Shown piece after piece: positions 33,101 through 41,997 of a DNA stretch of 64,000 nt. Below the pieces are notes generated by a model, which saw only the letters and a list, made by a program, of their open reading frames with translations, was not told the DNA's origin and ran no database searches. The first letter of the stretch is position 1. Each line of letters opens with the position of its first letter. Origin of the DNA: an uncultured Saprospiraceae bacterium (lineage in GTDB: Bacteria > Bacteroidota > Bacteroidia > Chitinophagales > Saprospiraceae); NCBI GenBank assembly GCA_937926205.1, contig CALEYL010000079.1, positions 1 to 64,000 on the forward strand, read 5' to 3'. The translations under genes were made by a program, and so were the position numbers.

Positions 33101-34752
33101 TTCCCTTTCAGATCAAGGAAACTGACGCTTAGCTGTCCATTAGGGTCTTCTACCACATTTTTTTTGTAGTGATTGGCATGGCCTGCTTCTACACCGAACA
33201 GCATACTCAGCTCTTCCTGCACGGGTGTTCCATAGTAATAGACTGTTTCGTGTCCGCTACCCAAACGGTGGTCAGGGCCTACTCCGCTTTGCCGCCGGAT
33301 GCGGCCGGTATTGTCAGGAGTATATTCCGTCTGAATGAACGGGAAGCCCGATGCATCAGGCAGATAGGCATGCATACCGAATTTGACAGGGTTGTTTGGT
33401 GAATAGTATTGCGAGGCCCCGGAAGCGGTATGCATGGGGTCGGCTGAAATCTGACAGGCCAATTTGGTCACATCAAAATCATTCCGGCTATAGGCTTGCC
33501 CCGGTGCTTTCAGGTTGAAGTGTTTATAAAATTTAAGGGCGGGGTCGCCGGTAGGGACAGGGAGCACCTGGATGGCCGGCCTGCCCTGGTGGTCGTAGAT
33601 CTGCTCTGCCACCATGGCTTCTTTTTCTGTGCTAAGCCCGGTAATAGTCTGCCGGTTTCGGAAAGTGCCATCCATGAAGCTGATGACGCTTTTGCTTTTG
33701 CCTTCCTCGGCATAGGAGGTAACTACCTGCCAGTTGATTTTGTCATTTTCAAAGGGAGTGGGAATACTAAACTTATGTGGCCACGTCAAGACTGTAGCAC
33801 CGGGCGCATGGGTAGTTGACCAAGATCCGGTCATGGGATAAACCTTGTCGGTCAGCGGCTCATAGTCCATACCTGTTCCTCTTATCCGATAGAGGATATA
33901 CCCGCTCTCGAACACCAGCGGGAAGGTGTAGGAATTTTGCGTGATTTGAACTCTGGTGGAGTTGCGGTCGAGGTTGAAATGCTGGGGAGAGGTCAGTTGC
34001 CCCGGCGGGATTTTGATAACCTGATTATTTAGGGATTTGTCGTAATCATCCACGTATGCCCACTCCAGGTCATAGAATTCAGCACCGGGTATTGGCAGCC
34101 AACTGATGGTGAGCTCATTCTTTGCCGCATCAAAAGAAGGGGCTTGAAGGTTGTTCGATGGCGGGGTGGAAGGGTCGAAAGGGAAGTACCGCTCGATAAC
34201 GATATCGGAACGCATCCCTATCACGGTAGCTACCAGTTGTTTCTGAGGTGTAGTCAGGAGCACCTGGTTTTTCGGGTCGCTGTAAAGGATGATGTTCAGC
34301 ACCTTGTAATCCACCCTGCCGCAGTTGGTGAAATGATAATTGGCTTTCTCAATCCACTGTGTGCGCTCATCGGGATGGTAATTGATTTTCAGGGTGATAA
34401 TTTCTGTTTTCGGGGCGCTTGCATTGAGTTCGTATTTGGTCAGCTCCACCTCTACTTCCACTGCGTAGCTAAAATCAATGAAGGTGATAAAATCGGGGTT
34501 CAGGTACAGTTCGAGCATATTTTCAATTTTGCGCACCTGCTGCTTTTTCGAAAAAATATAAGGTGGTGTGGGTGCGCTGAAGTTGCCAAGGTCGTTGGTG
34601 AATGTGGCATTCTGTAAATAGGTTGGGCTGGTGGGAACGAATAATTTGCCGGGCAAATAGGCAGAATGTGCCGGTTCCACGCCTCCGAAAAGCGCCCCGG
34701 CATATAGCAACAACAGGCTGAAAACGCAGGATTTGAAAAATGCAGCTTTCAT
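27130..34752 (-). CDS. RHS-repeat protein with C-terminal class-3 lipase-like toxin domain
   Basis: Started at 34752 (MKAAFFKSCVFSLLLLYAG), where a signal peptide begins; the frame extends 26 codons upstream without signal character. The 2540-aa chain has a long Bacteroidota-type N-terminal region, then YD repeats (YYYDQAGNLVKTVPPDG, YDYDLISGNVKQVWYQ, HYDPTGKRVIKRR), then the RHS core near residues 2200-2310 (NHLGNVLATV, DYYPFGSGMPGRE, YRMHDSRLIRFWSVDPL). After DKIEFEGLEP the variable tip is a lipase: FFAGHSLGGGLAS holds the nucleophile Ser (about residue 2425). RHS shells enclose and release such toxic tips. It is the last gene of a five-gene operon; no immunity gene follows directly. Confidence 0.88.
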   Translation of the reverse strand: MKAAFFKSCVFSLLLLYAGALFGGVEPAHSAYLPGKLFVPTSPTYLQNATFTNDLGNFSAPTPPYIFSKKQQVRKIENMLELYLNPDFITFIDFSYAVEVEVELTKYELNASAPKTEIITLKINYHPDERTQWIEKANYHFTNCGRVDYKVLNIILYSDPKNQVLLTTPQKQLVATVIGMRSDIVIERYFPFDPSTPPSNNLQAPSFDAAKNELTISWLPIPGAEFYDLEWAYVDDYDKSLNNQVIKIPPGQLTSPQHFNLDRNSTRVQITQNSYTFPLVFESGYILYRIRGTGMDYEPLTDKVYPMTGSWSTTHAPGATVLTWPHKFSIPTPFENDKINWQVVTSYAEEGKSKSVISFMDGTFRNRQTITGLSTEKEAMVAEQIYDHQGRPAIQVLPVPTGDPALKFYKHFNLKAPGQAYSRNDFDVTKLACQISADPMHTASGASQYYSPNNPVKFGMHAYLPDASGFPFIQTEYTPDNTGRIRRQSGVGPDHRLGSGHETVYYYGTPVQEELSMLFGVEAGHANHYKKNVVEDPNGQLSVSFLDLKGKVVATALAGNPPVNLDKLDSYQPYQMDIDLLVFNTKDSLSNELEASRSFTVTTDSYYNFSYTLSNTAFEAALCDGIKLCYDCVYDLEVTVIDNYSCNTVLYHEVTQINPLQKLKYDGSLVVDGACPKGPTAFKLDSLSSPNAFKVWLTVGSYTVIKKLKVNPAATDAYVKHYLTKFEQKCKSVYDSILQSYMSKVDSLACELDDEEPPLNRCQIARQGMLGDVSPNGQYGHVDWASNSSTDPLSVFNQSNRLPETQANWKNGSLVYKDENGMSVQFRNAAGQWVAHTDQSIDLATFLQQWQPSFANALLRFHPEYCYLQWCESDMPSFDFDVQVATVNKYSDAVSKGYLSAGGHVKATISNQDPYFKSGGGGSGQKTWIDDRIKQYYPPFIPPPPAGAPKYSMLEIATWTALINEANPNLSASNPNPSVIPPFSDVGSWLTNPGSKSTQFADTVWTHFRALYLSKKEERQYIDRTDYAILKCSNKGGYNGCIGEDNFNWLGGAGNLAFGGPFNSNTTASACHWKTYHLYSKKAKRFPSVYDVPVDFDPYGDPDLVIGQFADWAEGMKGEYCDTCVCNKALTQFVNWVIDTKPYLGSSNQHILLPNTPFTAELKQAFATCNISSLSHFKASLQTNVNILDIQFTNGTSSVGWVSLEIPAGSAVNWRNADSLSCIKYIGHDGAFHFGAGNLYSNSKKVQPIKIGMSPDCIVDKCSDPGLACPPTEEAKYLAQLFNSLISQKKLDKALTLDNNYISPGFAAYFSPISGAMPPIFWSGQLSGNTLQATLIGGSLNCRFTLEIPTSISNLGPVISFKPDATKTDPATGYTYHAVLKVAMLTGTSTVDIKVKSECFPFSYCGKCPPSGQKTPTHDPTKPCYPCDALDYTLDYDSLTVSSGPILARELSIMVHQKPPKDLCDPCSWPDSVLTVPFPNPCLEEQILAAYANAANVYQQYLDSLTAAIRNGYIRHCMTAAETFSASYTDDLHHFTLYYYDQAGNLVKTVPPDGVKRLSVADTKKAIKYMQGKTSTPVNPAHTMASDYTFNSLNQVRNQTIPDHDGPSEFFYDYLSRIVVSQNPEQAKTNHNRYSYTLYDPLNRPIETGEILNAATKMSAALAKDEKKLLAWIAAQTKREVTRTQYDKPLPGIANQFFNGDESNYRDRIASVTYAEMDGSAVKNSTYYRYDIHGNVSHLVQDVFGLSPKKMEYDYDLISGNVKQVWYQKGEVDQYLHRYQYDADNRIITVRTSRNGKVWDVDADYFYYRHGPLARTELGEYRVQGLDYAYTLHGWIKGVNSATLDENTDIGRDGRKYPQNLNIKIGTLTAKDAFGYTLRYYTGDYRAIAPPTVGWEPAYAGTLFHRSNRDLFNGNIQSMITAIDNPANAGTNFKPLGYAYNYDQLNRITSMQAYDGLNTKFNNWNSLVSAPYAATYSYDGNGNLQTLTRKGTTAGGSPLDMDDFKYQYYPGRNRLEYVDDAIAAGNYPDDIDDQSQGNYRYDAIGNLVRDISENLTIDWNVAGKVRAIQKPASAELIQFHYDPTGKRVIKRRTNTSTQSTEYTYYVLNATGNVMATYTDTETPPLKNKDVRLQAFYLYGSSRLGEERIDTSLTDLKNMQNRQNGTWYSYRSRGAKYFELSNHLGNVLATVSDRKLPYDPGKDGRTDGYTADIWTAQDYYPFGSGMPGREFSEGGYRYGYQNQEMDNETYGTGNTYAYKYRMHDSRLIRFWSVDPLYKKYPYWSPYAFSGNRVIDKIEFEGLEPSDLEAAQMTNDVYNTENGKYKEGFSSTVTGGWELNNTLDVSKLKLTDKETGFNSAIYQKKKKDGSYEYVYVTQGTNPESPVDWETDVDNAKGKWTLQYMQSISNALMLHMELRGQNLFFAGHSLGGGLASANALVTGHDAWTFNAAALGKTIRDEINSKYRLNSLAKIKAYVIEGELVEWSQSKMGLRAEGEIIKLPATYFPENGSSRADEIIRLYQRGINHTMGKVLEKMTSLGIK

Positions 34753-34757
34753 GGTTC

Positions 34758-35513
34758 TTAATTTTGAATGGGCACAGTATGGATATTTTCGATAAGCTCG
34801 TAGCCCTTGTAAGCCGGTGCGGGTTGCCACCCGTTAGGTGTGTGCACTACGAAAGCTTCCAGGTTGAGCCTCTCCTGACCCTGTCCTTCAAACCCGGTTT
34901 GCAGGTACTCGATTTCCATGCGGGGCTGCACGGGGTCACCGTCTGCATCAGTTTCCAGCACGATACTCCGTCGGTAATTGAATATCATTTTAGCGGGCTG
35001 GAAGGTCAGTTTGTCAAACCAGATTTCCACCTTTTCTACCTCCCCTATTTCTGTTTTTATCAAAAGGAAATCGTACTGCTCAGACCCGTATTTCACTTCC
35101 ACGTAGTCAGGATTGGCAGTCCATGCTTCCAGTTGATCAACTGGTGTGGCGTTTGGCGGCAGGTAAATGTTGTTGGCGATCATCATCAAGCGCTCGTCGT
35201 TATCCACACCAATAGTGTATTCGCCGTTGGTAAGGCTCTCGATGGAAGCAAGCTGGGAATACCGTACCCCATCCTGTTGGATAAAAATGCCTTTGTCAAC
35301 AGAGTACGGCGAATCTGAGCTGTGGCTGGCGTAAAGCGTATAGGATAGCTCGTGGTAAATATATCCGTGTTTCGAATAAAACGCCCTTAAGTTTTCCAGC
35401 ACCACTTTCGGGTCGGCCACATATGGCTCATTTGTTGAGCGGACATCTTGGCTGGCATCCAGTACGGTGTAGCCGAAAACGAAAAGCAATAATTTGAAGA
35501 TAGCTGTATGCAT
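34758..35513 (-). CDS. Secreted protein between the two YD-shell genes
   Basis: A 251-aa protein with an N-terminal signal sequence (MHTAIFKLLLFVFGYTVLDA). The mature part is beta-rich and has a LolA-like or DUF2092-like rhythm (YHELSYTLYASHS, EYTIGVDNDERLMMIANN, KVEIWFDKLTFQPAKMIFNY), but I do not recognise a specific family. It is separated by 5 bp from each neighbour, the 2002-aa gene upstream and the RHS-lipase gene downstream, so it must be made together with them. It may be a periplasmic chaperone or carrier for the large shells (inference). Confidence 0.65.
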   Translation of the reverse strand: MHTAIFKLLLFVFGYTVLDASQDVRSTNEPYVADPKVVLENLRAFYSKHGYIYHELSYTLYASHSSDSPYSVDKGIFIQQDGVRYSQLASIESLTNGEYTIGVDNDERLMMIANNIYLPPNATPVDQLEAWTANPDYVEVKYGSEQYDFLLIKTEIGEVEKVEIWFDKLTFQPAKMIFNYRRSIVLETDADGDPVQPRMEIEYLQTGFEGQGQERLNLEAFVVHTPNGWQPAPAYKGYELIENIHTVPIQN

Positions 35514-35518
35514 GATGG

Positions 35519-38500
35519 CTATTTTTTTGGACTGCTGTAGTTGGATTCCTGTATAGTCATGATACCTCTTTCTGTCTCTTGTTTGACCCTGATCAGTTCG
35601 CCAGCCTGGTTATATTCATAGAATTTTGCATAACCGTTGGCATCCAGTTCAGCCATTAGCTTCAGGGAAACGTCGTCGTACACGTAGTTTTTCATACTTC
35701 CATTAAAAGGGAAAATGCGGATGTCGTCGAAGTAAACTATGGTTCGTTGATGGGCCGATAGTTCCAGTGCAATATTCTTGTCGGTAGGTTTGATGTCAAA
35801 TTCTCCTTCCACACGCTGCCAACCGTCAATAATGGGCCCTTTCGCCTTAAATGGCCCAATTTTTCCACTGGTCGTCGCTATCCAAATCCCATGCTGGTCG
35901 AAGTACCTTTTTCCAAGTCCGTCTCCCTCTTTTACCCATGCGGTAAGTATGTATTTTCCAGGGTCAGGAGAAAATGTCTGGATACACTCGCAATCGGTCA
36001 GGACAAAAGGAATCCTGGCCCGTTGGATGGGTGCGTCCACCTTGTTTAGGCAGTTTTCCACTATGCTATACTTGACCGTGGACGAGTTGGCAGATCCGGT
36101 CAGTTTGAATGAGTAGTTGCCGGTATGACTGGTCTCATTTGTGATATTTAGCATATCAAAACCTTCTCCAAAATGGCGGGGCGGCATACAAGCCTGGAAT
36201 TTATTCATCAATGCCTGGTTGTAGCCAAAATCCTCAAATCCTTCAAAGGCCATCTGCCGGTAACGGCTGTTGGAAGCGACGCCCGTGACTAGTTGGTTGA
36301 AGTAACCTAATATTTCTGCGGAATATAGTCCGAGCCTATTTTGAGACTCCAGCTCCGTTCCGTTCGGATTAATCTGGGTGGTAGTAGCAGACCAAATCCA
36401 GTTCTTGTCATCCTTTCGCCAAACTGGGCCAGGGGCATTTGGAACAGGTTTTACCCAGAAAGAGCTGAAAGTAGAATAAAAGCCATTGTCGCGTATGTTG
36501 GTACTGGAACTGGTCGTTAGTGCCGTTTTATCCCGTTCAGTGAGATAGAGCCAGGAGCGTTCTGGTCGCCATTCGCCACGAACATTTCTCACGAAGGGAT
36601 TTATCTGCCGTTTGTTAAAACAATCAAATTCATTGCTCTCTCCTCCGCAGAACGATTGCCAGTTTTCACTGTACTCCACCGCTTCGGCATGCAGGATACT
36701 GTCTTTCTGGATGAGCGCCAAAGCCCCGGATCGTATCGGATTTTTCAATGAGGTAATCGTGCCGATAGCCGTAGAGGGCATATTGTGGTGGCCGGAGCGA
36801 ATAATCTTCATTGTACTCGCTCCACTGCTAACGGGATTCCCATAAATGTCAATCAGGAATAATTGGTGAGTTGCCGCATTGACGTGCAGCACCCAGGCTT
36901 TGTCTTTTCCATTCAATAAAACCTCGTCACCTGGGATGAAGAAATTGGCGGCTGTAGTGGAATTCAGATTACAAACGCCATTGGCTCCAATGTTACCCGA
37001 TGTTTCAAATCCAATATTCTGATAGGCGCCCTGCATGCCCCGGTAAGCAAAGTGCGCTGGAAGCTTGAGGTTGAAAATTGGGTCTTCAAACTCGTTATAG
37101 GTTCGGGTGAGCAATACTTCGCCGGTTTCGGCATCCCAGGCTAAATTTTCTGTGGCAATGCGTGAGCCAAGGTCTTCGGCTTCCACCCGATCCAATACAC
37201 CTGATTTGTGGACGAGTTTTGTAAACGAAGTCGAGCGGAAGCGTTCCTCGCTTTGTTCGAAATCAGGCCAGGGCAAGGGTATGATAACTGGAATTGGGCC
37301 CGCTAAATAACCATCCAGGTTAAAAGCCACTCCTCCAGAAACGGTGTTGCTTTGGGAATGCCTTGCATCACCGGCCAAGGAATAGTGGATGCCCAATAGG
37401 CCTTTTTTCACGCTGCCATCGGCGTGAATCACATCCACTTCGTTGTCCAAGTCGCCCGGAGCTTTGGTTTTATAGTAATAATGTACCCCAGAAATCTTTA
37501 TACCGTTTTCGTCAAATACCTCACTCGAAAAAGGCTGCCCGTGCATATTGTTGGTTTCAATGAGGTAGCCCTGTGCGGCATTCATGTGCTCTTTGATTTT
37601 AATTTTAAAGAGCGAAAAAATGGGACGGATTCTTCTGGGCATTTTCTGAAGGTCTGTTCGCACCGTTTTTACAGGAAAATCTTTTGCCGTGTAATAGCGC
37701 ATCACTGTATGGCCAGTAGCTGTACGTTGCACGTTGCTGTACTGAAGATTTCGGACTTTCACTTCACTGAATACTACCTGTGGGGCAGGCATGAACACCT
37801 CTCCGAAAGGCTCTTCCACATAATGCACATTGTCTATGGCGAATATGCGTCGTTCAGTAACCACGACCGGTTTTCTGAATGGATTTTCATCTCCTCCAAT
37901 GAGCGGTTCGTAAGATGCTACGCCACTGCTGATGGTGCGTTTGCTGCCGTCTGCAAGTATGGCTTCCTTGGTGTAATCATATTCCTGTCCATATTGGAAC
38001 CTGGCAGTTGGGTCGCCGGTCATCTTGTCCCAGTTGTCTTCTATGACGATTTTGGATACCATCGCACCACCGCCGAATTTCATGCCGCTGGGTTCATACA
38101 ATCTGATCCAGGAACGGTCAAGGGCAATTTCCCTGGCATACCCACGGGCAATCATCACATTGTTGAAGCCATGAACCAGTTGGACAAACTGTTTGCCCAT
38201 GCTTGCAAGTGGCTTGAATATATTGATGTCCCACTTGTCGTCATATTTATCAACCGGATCCTGGTCATAGGCGATTTCGGGAAGGTTTTCACGCATGTAT
38301 TGTAATGCGTACTTGGTGATGGGGTTGGTAAAATCACTCCCAATATCTTGAGGATTGAGGTGGTCGTCCTTGCTGGGGAGAGCGACCAAATCGACATATC
38401 CGTAATTTCTGCCATTGCTGTGTTTGTGAACATCAATTCCACTAATTTGCGCATAAAGGGACACGTATTCATACCGGTTGTTGTTGGATGGCCCCGAATT

Positions 38501-41500
38501 CATCTTTACATAGCACTTCAAATAAACATAGTCATTATTGAGTTTGATGTCCCTTAGATAATCCCGCTTTAGATCGGCAGCGCCGGTATTTTGGTCTTTA
38601 AGCTCGAAGAAAAGCCGGAAGGAATTTTTAAATGGATTGGTGAAGTCATAAAGCCGATTGTCGCCGACGGTCCCGATGCCGGCAATGTTCATCAATTGCA
38701 TGGCCGGCCTGTCCTGCACATAAGCGTAGTGCTTGGCTTCGTAGTCTACCTTTATTGTTCCTCCCGATGGCAGTTCGATGCGGTTGAGCGACCAGGTGCC
38801 GGCGGCAGCGTCTGCTTTTGCTTTGTTCTGTTCTGAATAAGGGAATTCGTCATTGCTGAGTGGATCTCCTGGTTTGGGGTTCATGCAATTGGGGTTGTTC
38901 GTTCCGGGTTTGAAATTGCCCCAACGGTCGTAGAATTTACCATTATAGGCAGTGCCTTCATTCTTATAAGAAAAAAAGTACTCCGACAACTTCCCTTTTT
39001 GTGAGTGACCATAGGTGAAATAAACGCTTCTAAGTGTCAGCTTTCCTTTTTTTGTTTTAAGTGAGTTGTTGGTATTTGCAATTGAATTATCTGTATTTGG
39101 GCAAAGCTCGTAGTCATAAGTAAAATAAACCGTTTTGATGGGTGTAGCATTTGTGCCATTTTGCACCCAATCCGGCTTAGCGTAGAGTACAATCTTGTCT
39201 AATTTTTTATTCAGGTTAACCGATGCTCTGTCACCGTCTTCTCCTTTTACACCGAATCCATCCTCCCGGCTGCTGTAATGAAAGTGAGCAACCATGGTCT
39301 TGGACTCGATGGAGTGAACATACCAAATCTCTTTCTGGCCGTAGATATAAGTCGCTTTGTCGTCATGTGATTTGGAGTAAAACCCGGGATTGTAATTTGC
39401 CTGCTGCAACCCGAAAGGCACTCGCCAGTGGCAAATACTATCTCCTGTTGGTTCTTTTATTTTTGAATAGTTGATGCGTGTGTAAGAGCCGAAGTCATCC
39501 TCTGTTGGTCCATTCCCGGTGCGGTCTTCGTAGTCTTTGCCAAGAATGGTTGTGAGCAGGTAGGTATGTGCGTATGCCGGTGTGGTCACAGCATTGAAGT
39601 AATGATCCTGTCCCCTGTCGTTTTGCGGGGTATTGTCTTTTCCGGGAATGTAAAATGCAGTGCCTTTGGAACAATCTACCCCTAATCCGGTAGTACCCTG
39701 GGCAGCCACGCTGAATGTGACTTCCCGCTGGGTCAGGTTATAAGCCGGGATACCATAGACATATCGAAGGCCATTAGGTTGTACCGCTTCAACTTGTGAG
39801 ATGTGGTGCGCTTTGTGTTTTTTATCTATGCGAAGTAAAGCAGTCGGTTGATTACTAAAGTTGTTTAGTGGATAGGAGAATATCTGTTTTTCCAAACCGG
39901 CATTTGCTGCTTCAGCGGCTGTGAGGTAGGATATGACCTGATTGCGGCGTTCCCGTTTTTTCCTGGTAACTAGCTTTGCTGGCTGCTGGATTGCGTTTGC
40001 TAAAAACGGCTCAGTTTCAATGTCAAATTTACTGCCACCCGTTTTTTCTTTCAAAAGAGCCATTACCGGTAAATCCCGTCCGATTCTATTGTAGTAAACA
40101 TCGTCTGACTCTATGGCCATTTCTCCTGCGGCTTTGTAGTAGGCCGGTTCGTAACCTTCATCGGCACCGGAAACGAAATTGTACTGGCTGAGCAAATTAT
40201 TCCCACTTGTCCATTTCTTGGACACGCTGGTGGTTTGATTGTATTTGAGGTCAATCCCACCGTGAGCAGTACTGCCCGTCCCAAACTCCAGCCCCAGACT
40301 ACCTCCATAGCCCCATGCATTGCTTTTGGCATCGAAGAACACAGGCACGTCAGCTCTCTTCAGCTGATAACTGCCACCTATGCCCTGACCGGTGACGCTC
40401 AGCACGTCATAGCCTGGATTGACAATGGGCAGGTGGATCGAATAGTCCTGAAAAGCACCGTCTTTTTCCCTGTTGAAATCCATCAGGGCATTCTCATCGT
40501 TATGGCCTTTGTGGGCATACAACATTCCATAAGCGGACCTGGCTAAATAGCTCTTATTCAATCCCTGTTGGGAATAGTATCCGGTAATATCAGGGGCGCC
40601 TTCAGAGCCAAATAACGCAATACCAGCCGGTTTGACTCTTACTGTGACGGAGAGATTGTTTTGGGGCATGGTGAATTCTGGGGTGAAGGTGGGGCCGGCG
40701 AAGTTAAACGTTCCAGAGGTGCTTACTCCGTCAGACACTTTTGCCTCTTGATGTTTGTAAAAAGAACCAGCCGAAACATACAGTGTCCTTAGACCGGCTC
40801 TTGAATTAATAGTAGTTGAAAGACTTGCAGATAAACCGCTCGATTTTGTGCTGACAAGCCCCGATTCATTGTCCATGGTTTCTTTTTCTCTCATAGTTTT
40901 CGAATAATTCAGGCTCGGACTGAAGTTGGCGCCACTCTGAGAATTGATATTTGTACCCAATCCGGCCGTCAGATACCCAGACCCTTTACTCCCGGCCTTG
41001 AAAGAAGGCGATAATCCAAATTCATAGCCAATCCCCCAATAATTGTTGTAAAACATACCCATGTTCATCCCAATACCAAGGCTACTGCTTATTCCTTTTA
41101 AGGCTTCCAAACCATAAATTTCATAACTGACCGCAAGCGAAGCCCCGAACGTCCTGTTCGTTTTTAGATTGTATTGCTTCTCCACTGCATCCCCATTAAA
41201 GTCATCGGGTAGTGCCCTTACATTCCTGTTGATGACGCCTGGGTTAATCGTCCAGCCCAATCCCACACAGGACGCCTCCATGTCGGCACTGATGTCGGAG
41301 TGATAAGCCAGATTCAGCGGATAGCCGCCAATATCCATCAGCGGGATATTGTAGGTAAAGCCTCCGTCGGGCAGGTTCACCATTTCGTTGGTCCCGATGG
41401 GTTCGAAAGCCTGGAACTCAGGCTGGGAAGGCCCGCCCGTGAGCGCCAAGGCAGGTACTGCGGAGAATACCTGGAGGATCATTATGAGCAAGAGGGTTCC

Positions 41501-41527
41501 AGCGTAAAATCTGCGTCTCATAATCAT
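35519..41527 (-). CDS. Giant secreted YD/SpvB-like shell protein
   Basis: A 2002-aa protein (a second ATG at 41521 is equally possible). A signal peptide (ends VPALALTGG) is followed by the typical Bacteroidota opening FEPIGTNEMVNLPDGGFTYN, then YPLNLAYHSDISADMEASC and VGLGWTINPGVINR. This is the start of SpvB/RHS-type shell proteins. Most of the chain is long beta repeats. Around residues 1850-1965 lies a jelly-roll, carbohydrate-binding-like domain (ILTAWVKEGDGLG, IVYFDDIRIFP), and the end reads like a YD repeat (YEYNQAGELIRVKQE). It lacks an RHS core with a toxin tip. With the RHS-lipase in the same operon it may form the other part of a two-part shell, as TcB and TcC do. Confidence 0.8.
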   Translation of the reverse strand: MIMRRRFYAGTLLLIMILQVFSAVPALALTGGPSQPEFQAFEPIGTNEMVNLPDGGFTYNIPLMDIGGYPLNLAYHSDISADMEASCVGLGWTINPGVINRNVRALPDDFNGDAVEKQYNLKTNRTFGASLAVSYEIYGLEALKGISSSLGIGMNMGMFYNNYWGIGYEFGLSPSFKAGSKGSGYLTAGLGTNINSQSGANFSPSLNYSKTMREKETMDNESGLVSTKSSGLSASLSTTINSRAGLRTLYVSAGSFYKHQEAKVSDGVSTSGTFNFAGPTFTPEFTMPQNNLSVTVRVKPAGIALFGSEGAPDITGYYSQQGLNKSYLARSAYGMLYAHKGHNDENALMDFNREKDGAFQDYSIHLPIVNPGYDVLSVTGQGIGGSYQLKRADVPVFFDAKSNAWGYGGSLGLEFGTGSTAHGGIDLKYNQTTSVSKKWTSGNNLLSQYNFVSGADEGYEPAYYKAAGEMAIESDDVYYNRIGRDLPVMALLKEKTGGSKFDIETEPFLANAIQQPAKLVTRKKRERRNQVISYLTAAEAANAGLEKQIFSYPLNNFSNQPTALLRIDKKHKAHHISQVEAVQPNGLRYVYGIPAYNLTQREVTFSVAAQGTTGLGVDCSKGTAFYIPGKDNTPQNDRGQDHYFNAVTTPAYAHTYLLTTILGKDYEDRTGNGPTEDDFGSYTRINYSKIKEPTGDSICHWRVPFGLQQANYNPGFYSKSHDDKATYIYGQKEIWYVHSIESKTMVAHFHYSSREDGFGVKGEDGDRASVNLNKKLDKIVLYAKPDWVQNGTNATPIKTVYFTYDYELCPNTDNSIANTNNSLKTKKGKLTLRSVYFTYGHSQKGKLSEYFFSYKNEGTAYNGKFYDRWGNFKPGTNNPNCMNPKPGDPLSNDEFPYSEQNKAKADAAAGTWSLNRIELPSGGTIKVDYEAKHYAYVQDRPAMQLMNIAGIGTVGDNRLYDFTNPFKNSFRLFFELKDQNTGAADLKRDYLRDIKLNNDYVYLKCYVKMNSGPSNNNRYEYVSLYAQISGIDVHKHSNGRNYGYVDLVALPSKDDHLNPQDIGSDFTNPITKYALQYMRENLPEIAYDQDPVDKYDDKWDINIFKPLASMGKQFVQLVHGFNNVMIARGYAREIALDRSWIRLYEPSGMKFGGGAMVSKIVIEDNWDKMTGDPTARFQYGQEYDYTKEAILADGSKRTISSGVASYEPLIGGDENPFRKPVVVTERRIFAIDNVHYVEEPFGEVFMPAPQVVFSEVKVRNLQYSNVQRTATGHTVMRYYTAKDFPVKTVRTDLQKMPRRIRPIFSLFKIKIKEHMNAAQGYLIETNNMHGQPFSSEVFDENGIKISGVHYYYKTKAPGDLDNEVDVIHADGSVKKGLLGIHYSLAGDARHSQSNTVSGGVAFNLDGYLAGPIPVIIPLPWPDFEQSEERFRSTSFTKLVHKSGVLDRVEAEDLGSRIATENLAWDAETGEVLLTRTYNEFEDPIFNLKLPAHFAYRGMQGAYQNIGFETSGNIGANGVCNLNSTTAANFFIPGDEVLLNGKDKAWVLHVNAATHQLFLIDIYGNPVSSGASTMKIIRSGHHNMPSTAIGTITSLKNPIRSGALALIQKDSILHAEAVEYSENWQSFCGGESNEFDCFNKRQINPFVRNVRGEWRPERSWLYLTERDKTALTTSSSTNIRDNGFYSTFSSFWVKPVPNAPGPVWRKDDKNWIWSATTTQINPNGTELESQNRLGLYSAEILGYFNQLVTGVASNSRYRQMAFEGFEDFGYNQALMNKFQACMPPRHFGEGFDMLNITNETSHTGNYSFKLTGSANSSTVKYSIVENCLNKVDAPIQRARIPFVLTDCECIQTFSPDPGKYILTAWVKEGDGLGKRYFDQHGIWIATTSGKIGPFKAKGPIIDGWQRVEGEFDIKPTDKNIALELSAHQRTIVYFDDIRIFPFNGSMKNYVYDDVSLKLMAELDANGYAKFYEYNQAGELIRVKQETERGIMTIQESNYSSPKK

Positions 41528-41997
41528 TGGGCTTTTGAATTAATGTCGATCAATACGGTTTGCTGGGTGTAAACGATGTCGCTGATCAGTAACTTGTCGC
41601 CTCGGCTGACCGGATGATTGAATGTCAGGATGAAATTCATGTACGGCAGGTCCATATACAGCCGCTCTGCGTGGAGGTCGTAGCAGGGGAGGGTATCCGC
41701 GCCGGAAACCAGGTATACGTCCTCTTTGAATTGCGTGCGATAGTATTGCAGCCGTTCCTGGTGCTCCTCGGGTGTGCGAATGCCGTGTTTCAGTATGTCT
41801 GTGTGGGTATGCAGCAGCACGAGTTTTAACAATACTTGACTGAAGCCAGTATCCTCCGATTCGAAATCGGCTACGGCTACCATATCCAATGCCGGTGTTT
41901 GGGCAGCTGGCGGCGCGTCCTGTTTGCAAGCTTTCAGGCCGGGCAGGAGGCACAGGCATAAGAGTCCTATCTGATGCTTAATTCCTGTTACCCCCAT
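41524..41997 (-). CDS. Small lipoprotein of the YD-shell operon
   Basis: A 157-aa protein. The leader ends in LPGLKACKQD, a lipobox with Cys 24. The mature domain is compact with no recognised family (LLKLVLLHTHTDILKHG, EERLYMDLPYMNFIL-like strands, DKLLISDIVYTQQTVL). Its start lies 20 bp inside the preceding barrel gene, and its stop overlaps the ATG of the 2002-aa gene (ATGA), so translation of the three genes is coupled. It likely sits on the inner face of the outer membrane or the surface, near the barrel protein. Confidence 0.72.
   Translation of the reverse strand: MGVTGIKHQIGLLCLCLLPGLKACKQDAPPAAQTPALDMVAVADFESEDTGFSQVLLKLVLLHTHTDILKHGIRTPEEHQERLQYYRTQFKEDVYLVSGADTLPCYDLHAERLYMDLPYMNFILTFNHPVSRGDKLLISDIVYTQQTVLIDINSKAQ

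Noticed and set aside
34753..34830. 26-codon N-terminal extension of the RHS-lipase frame
   Set aside because: It overlaps the end of the preceding gene, and the signal peptide begins at 34752.
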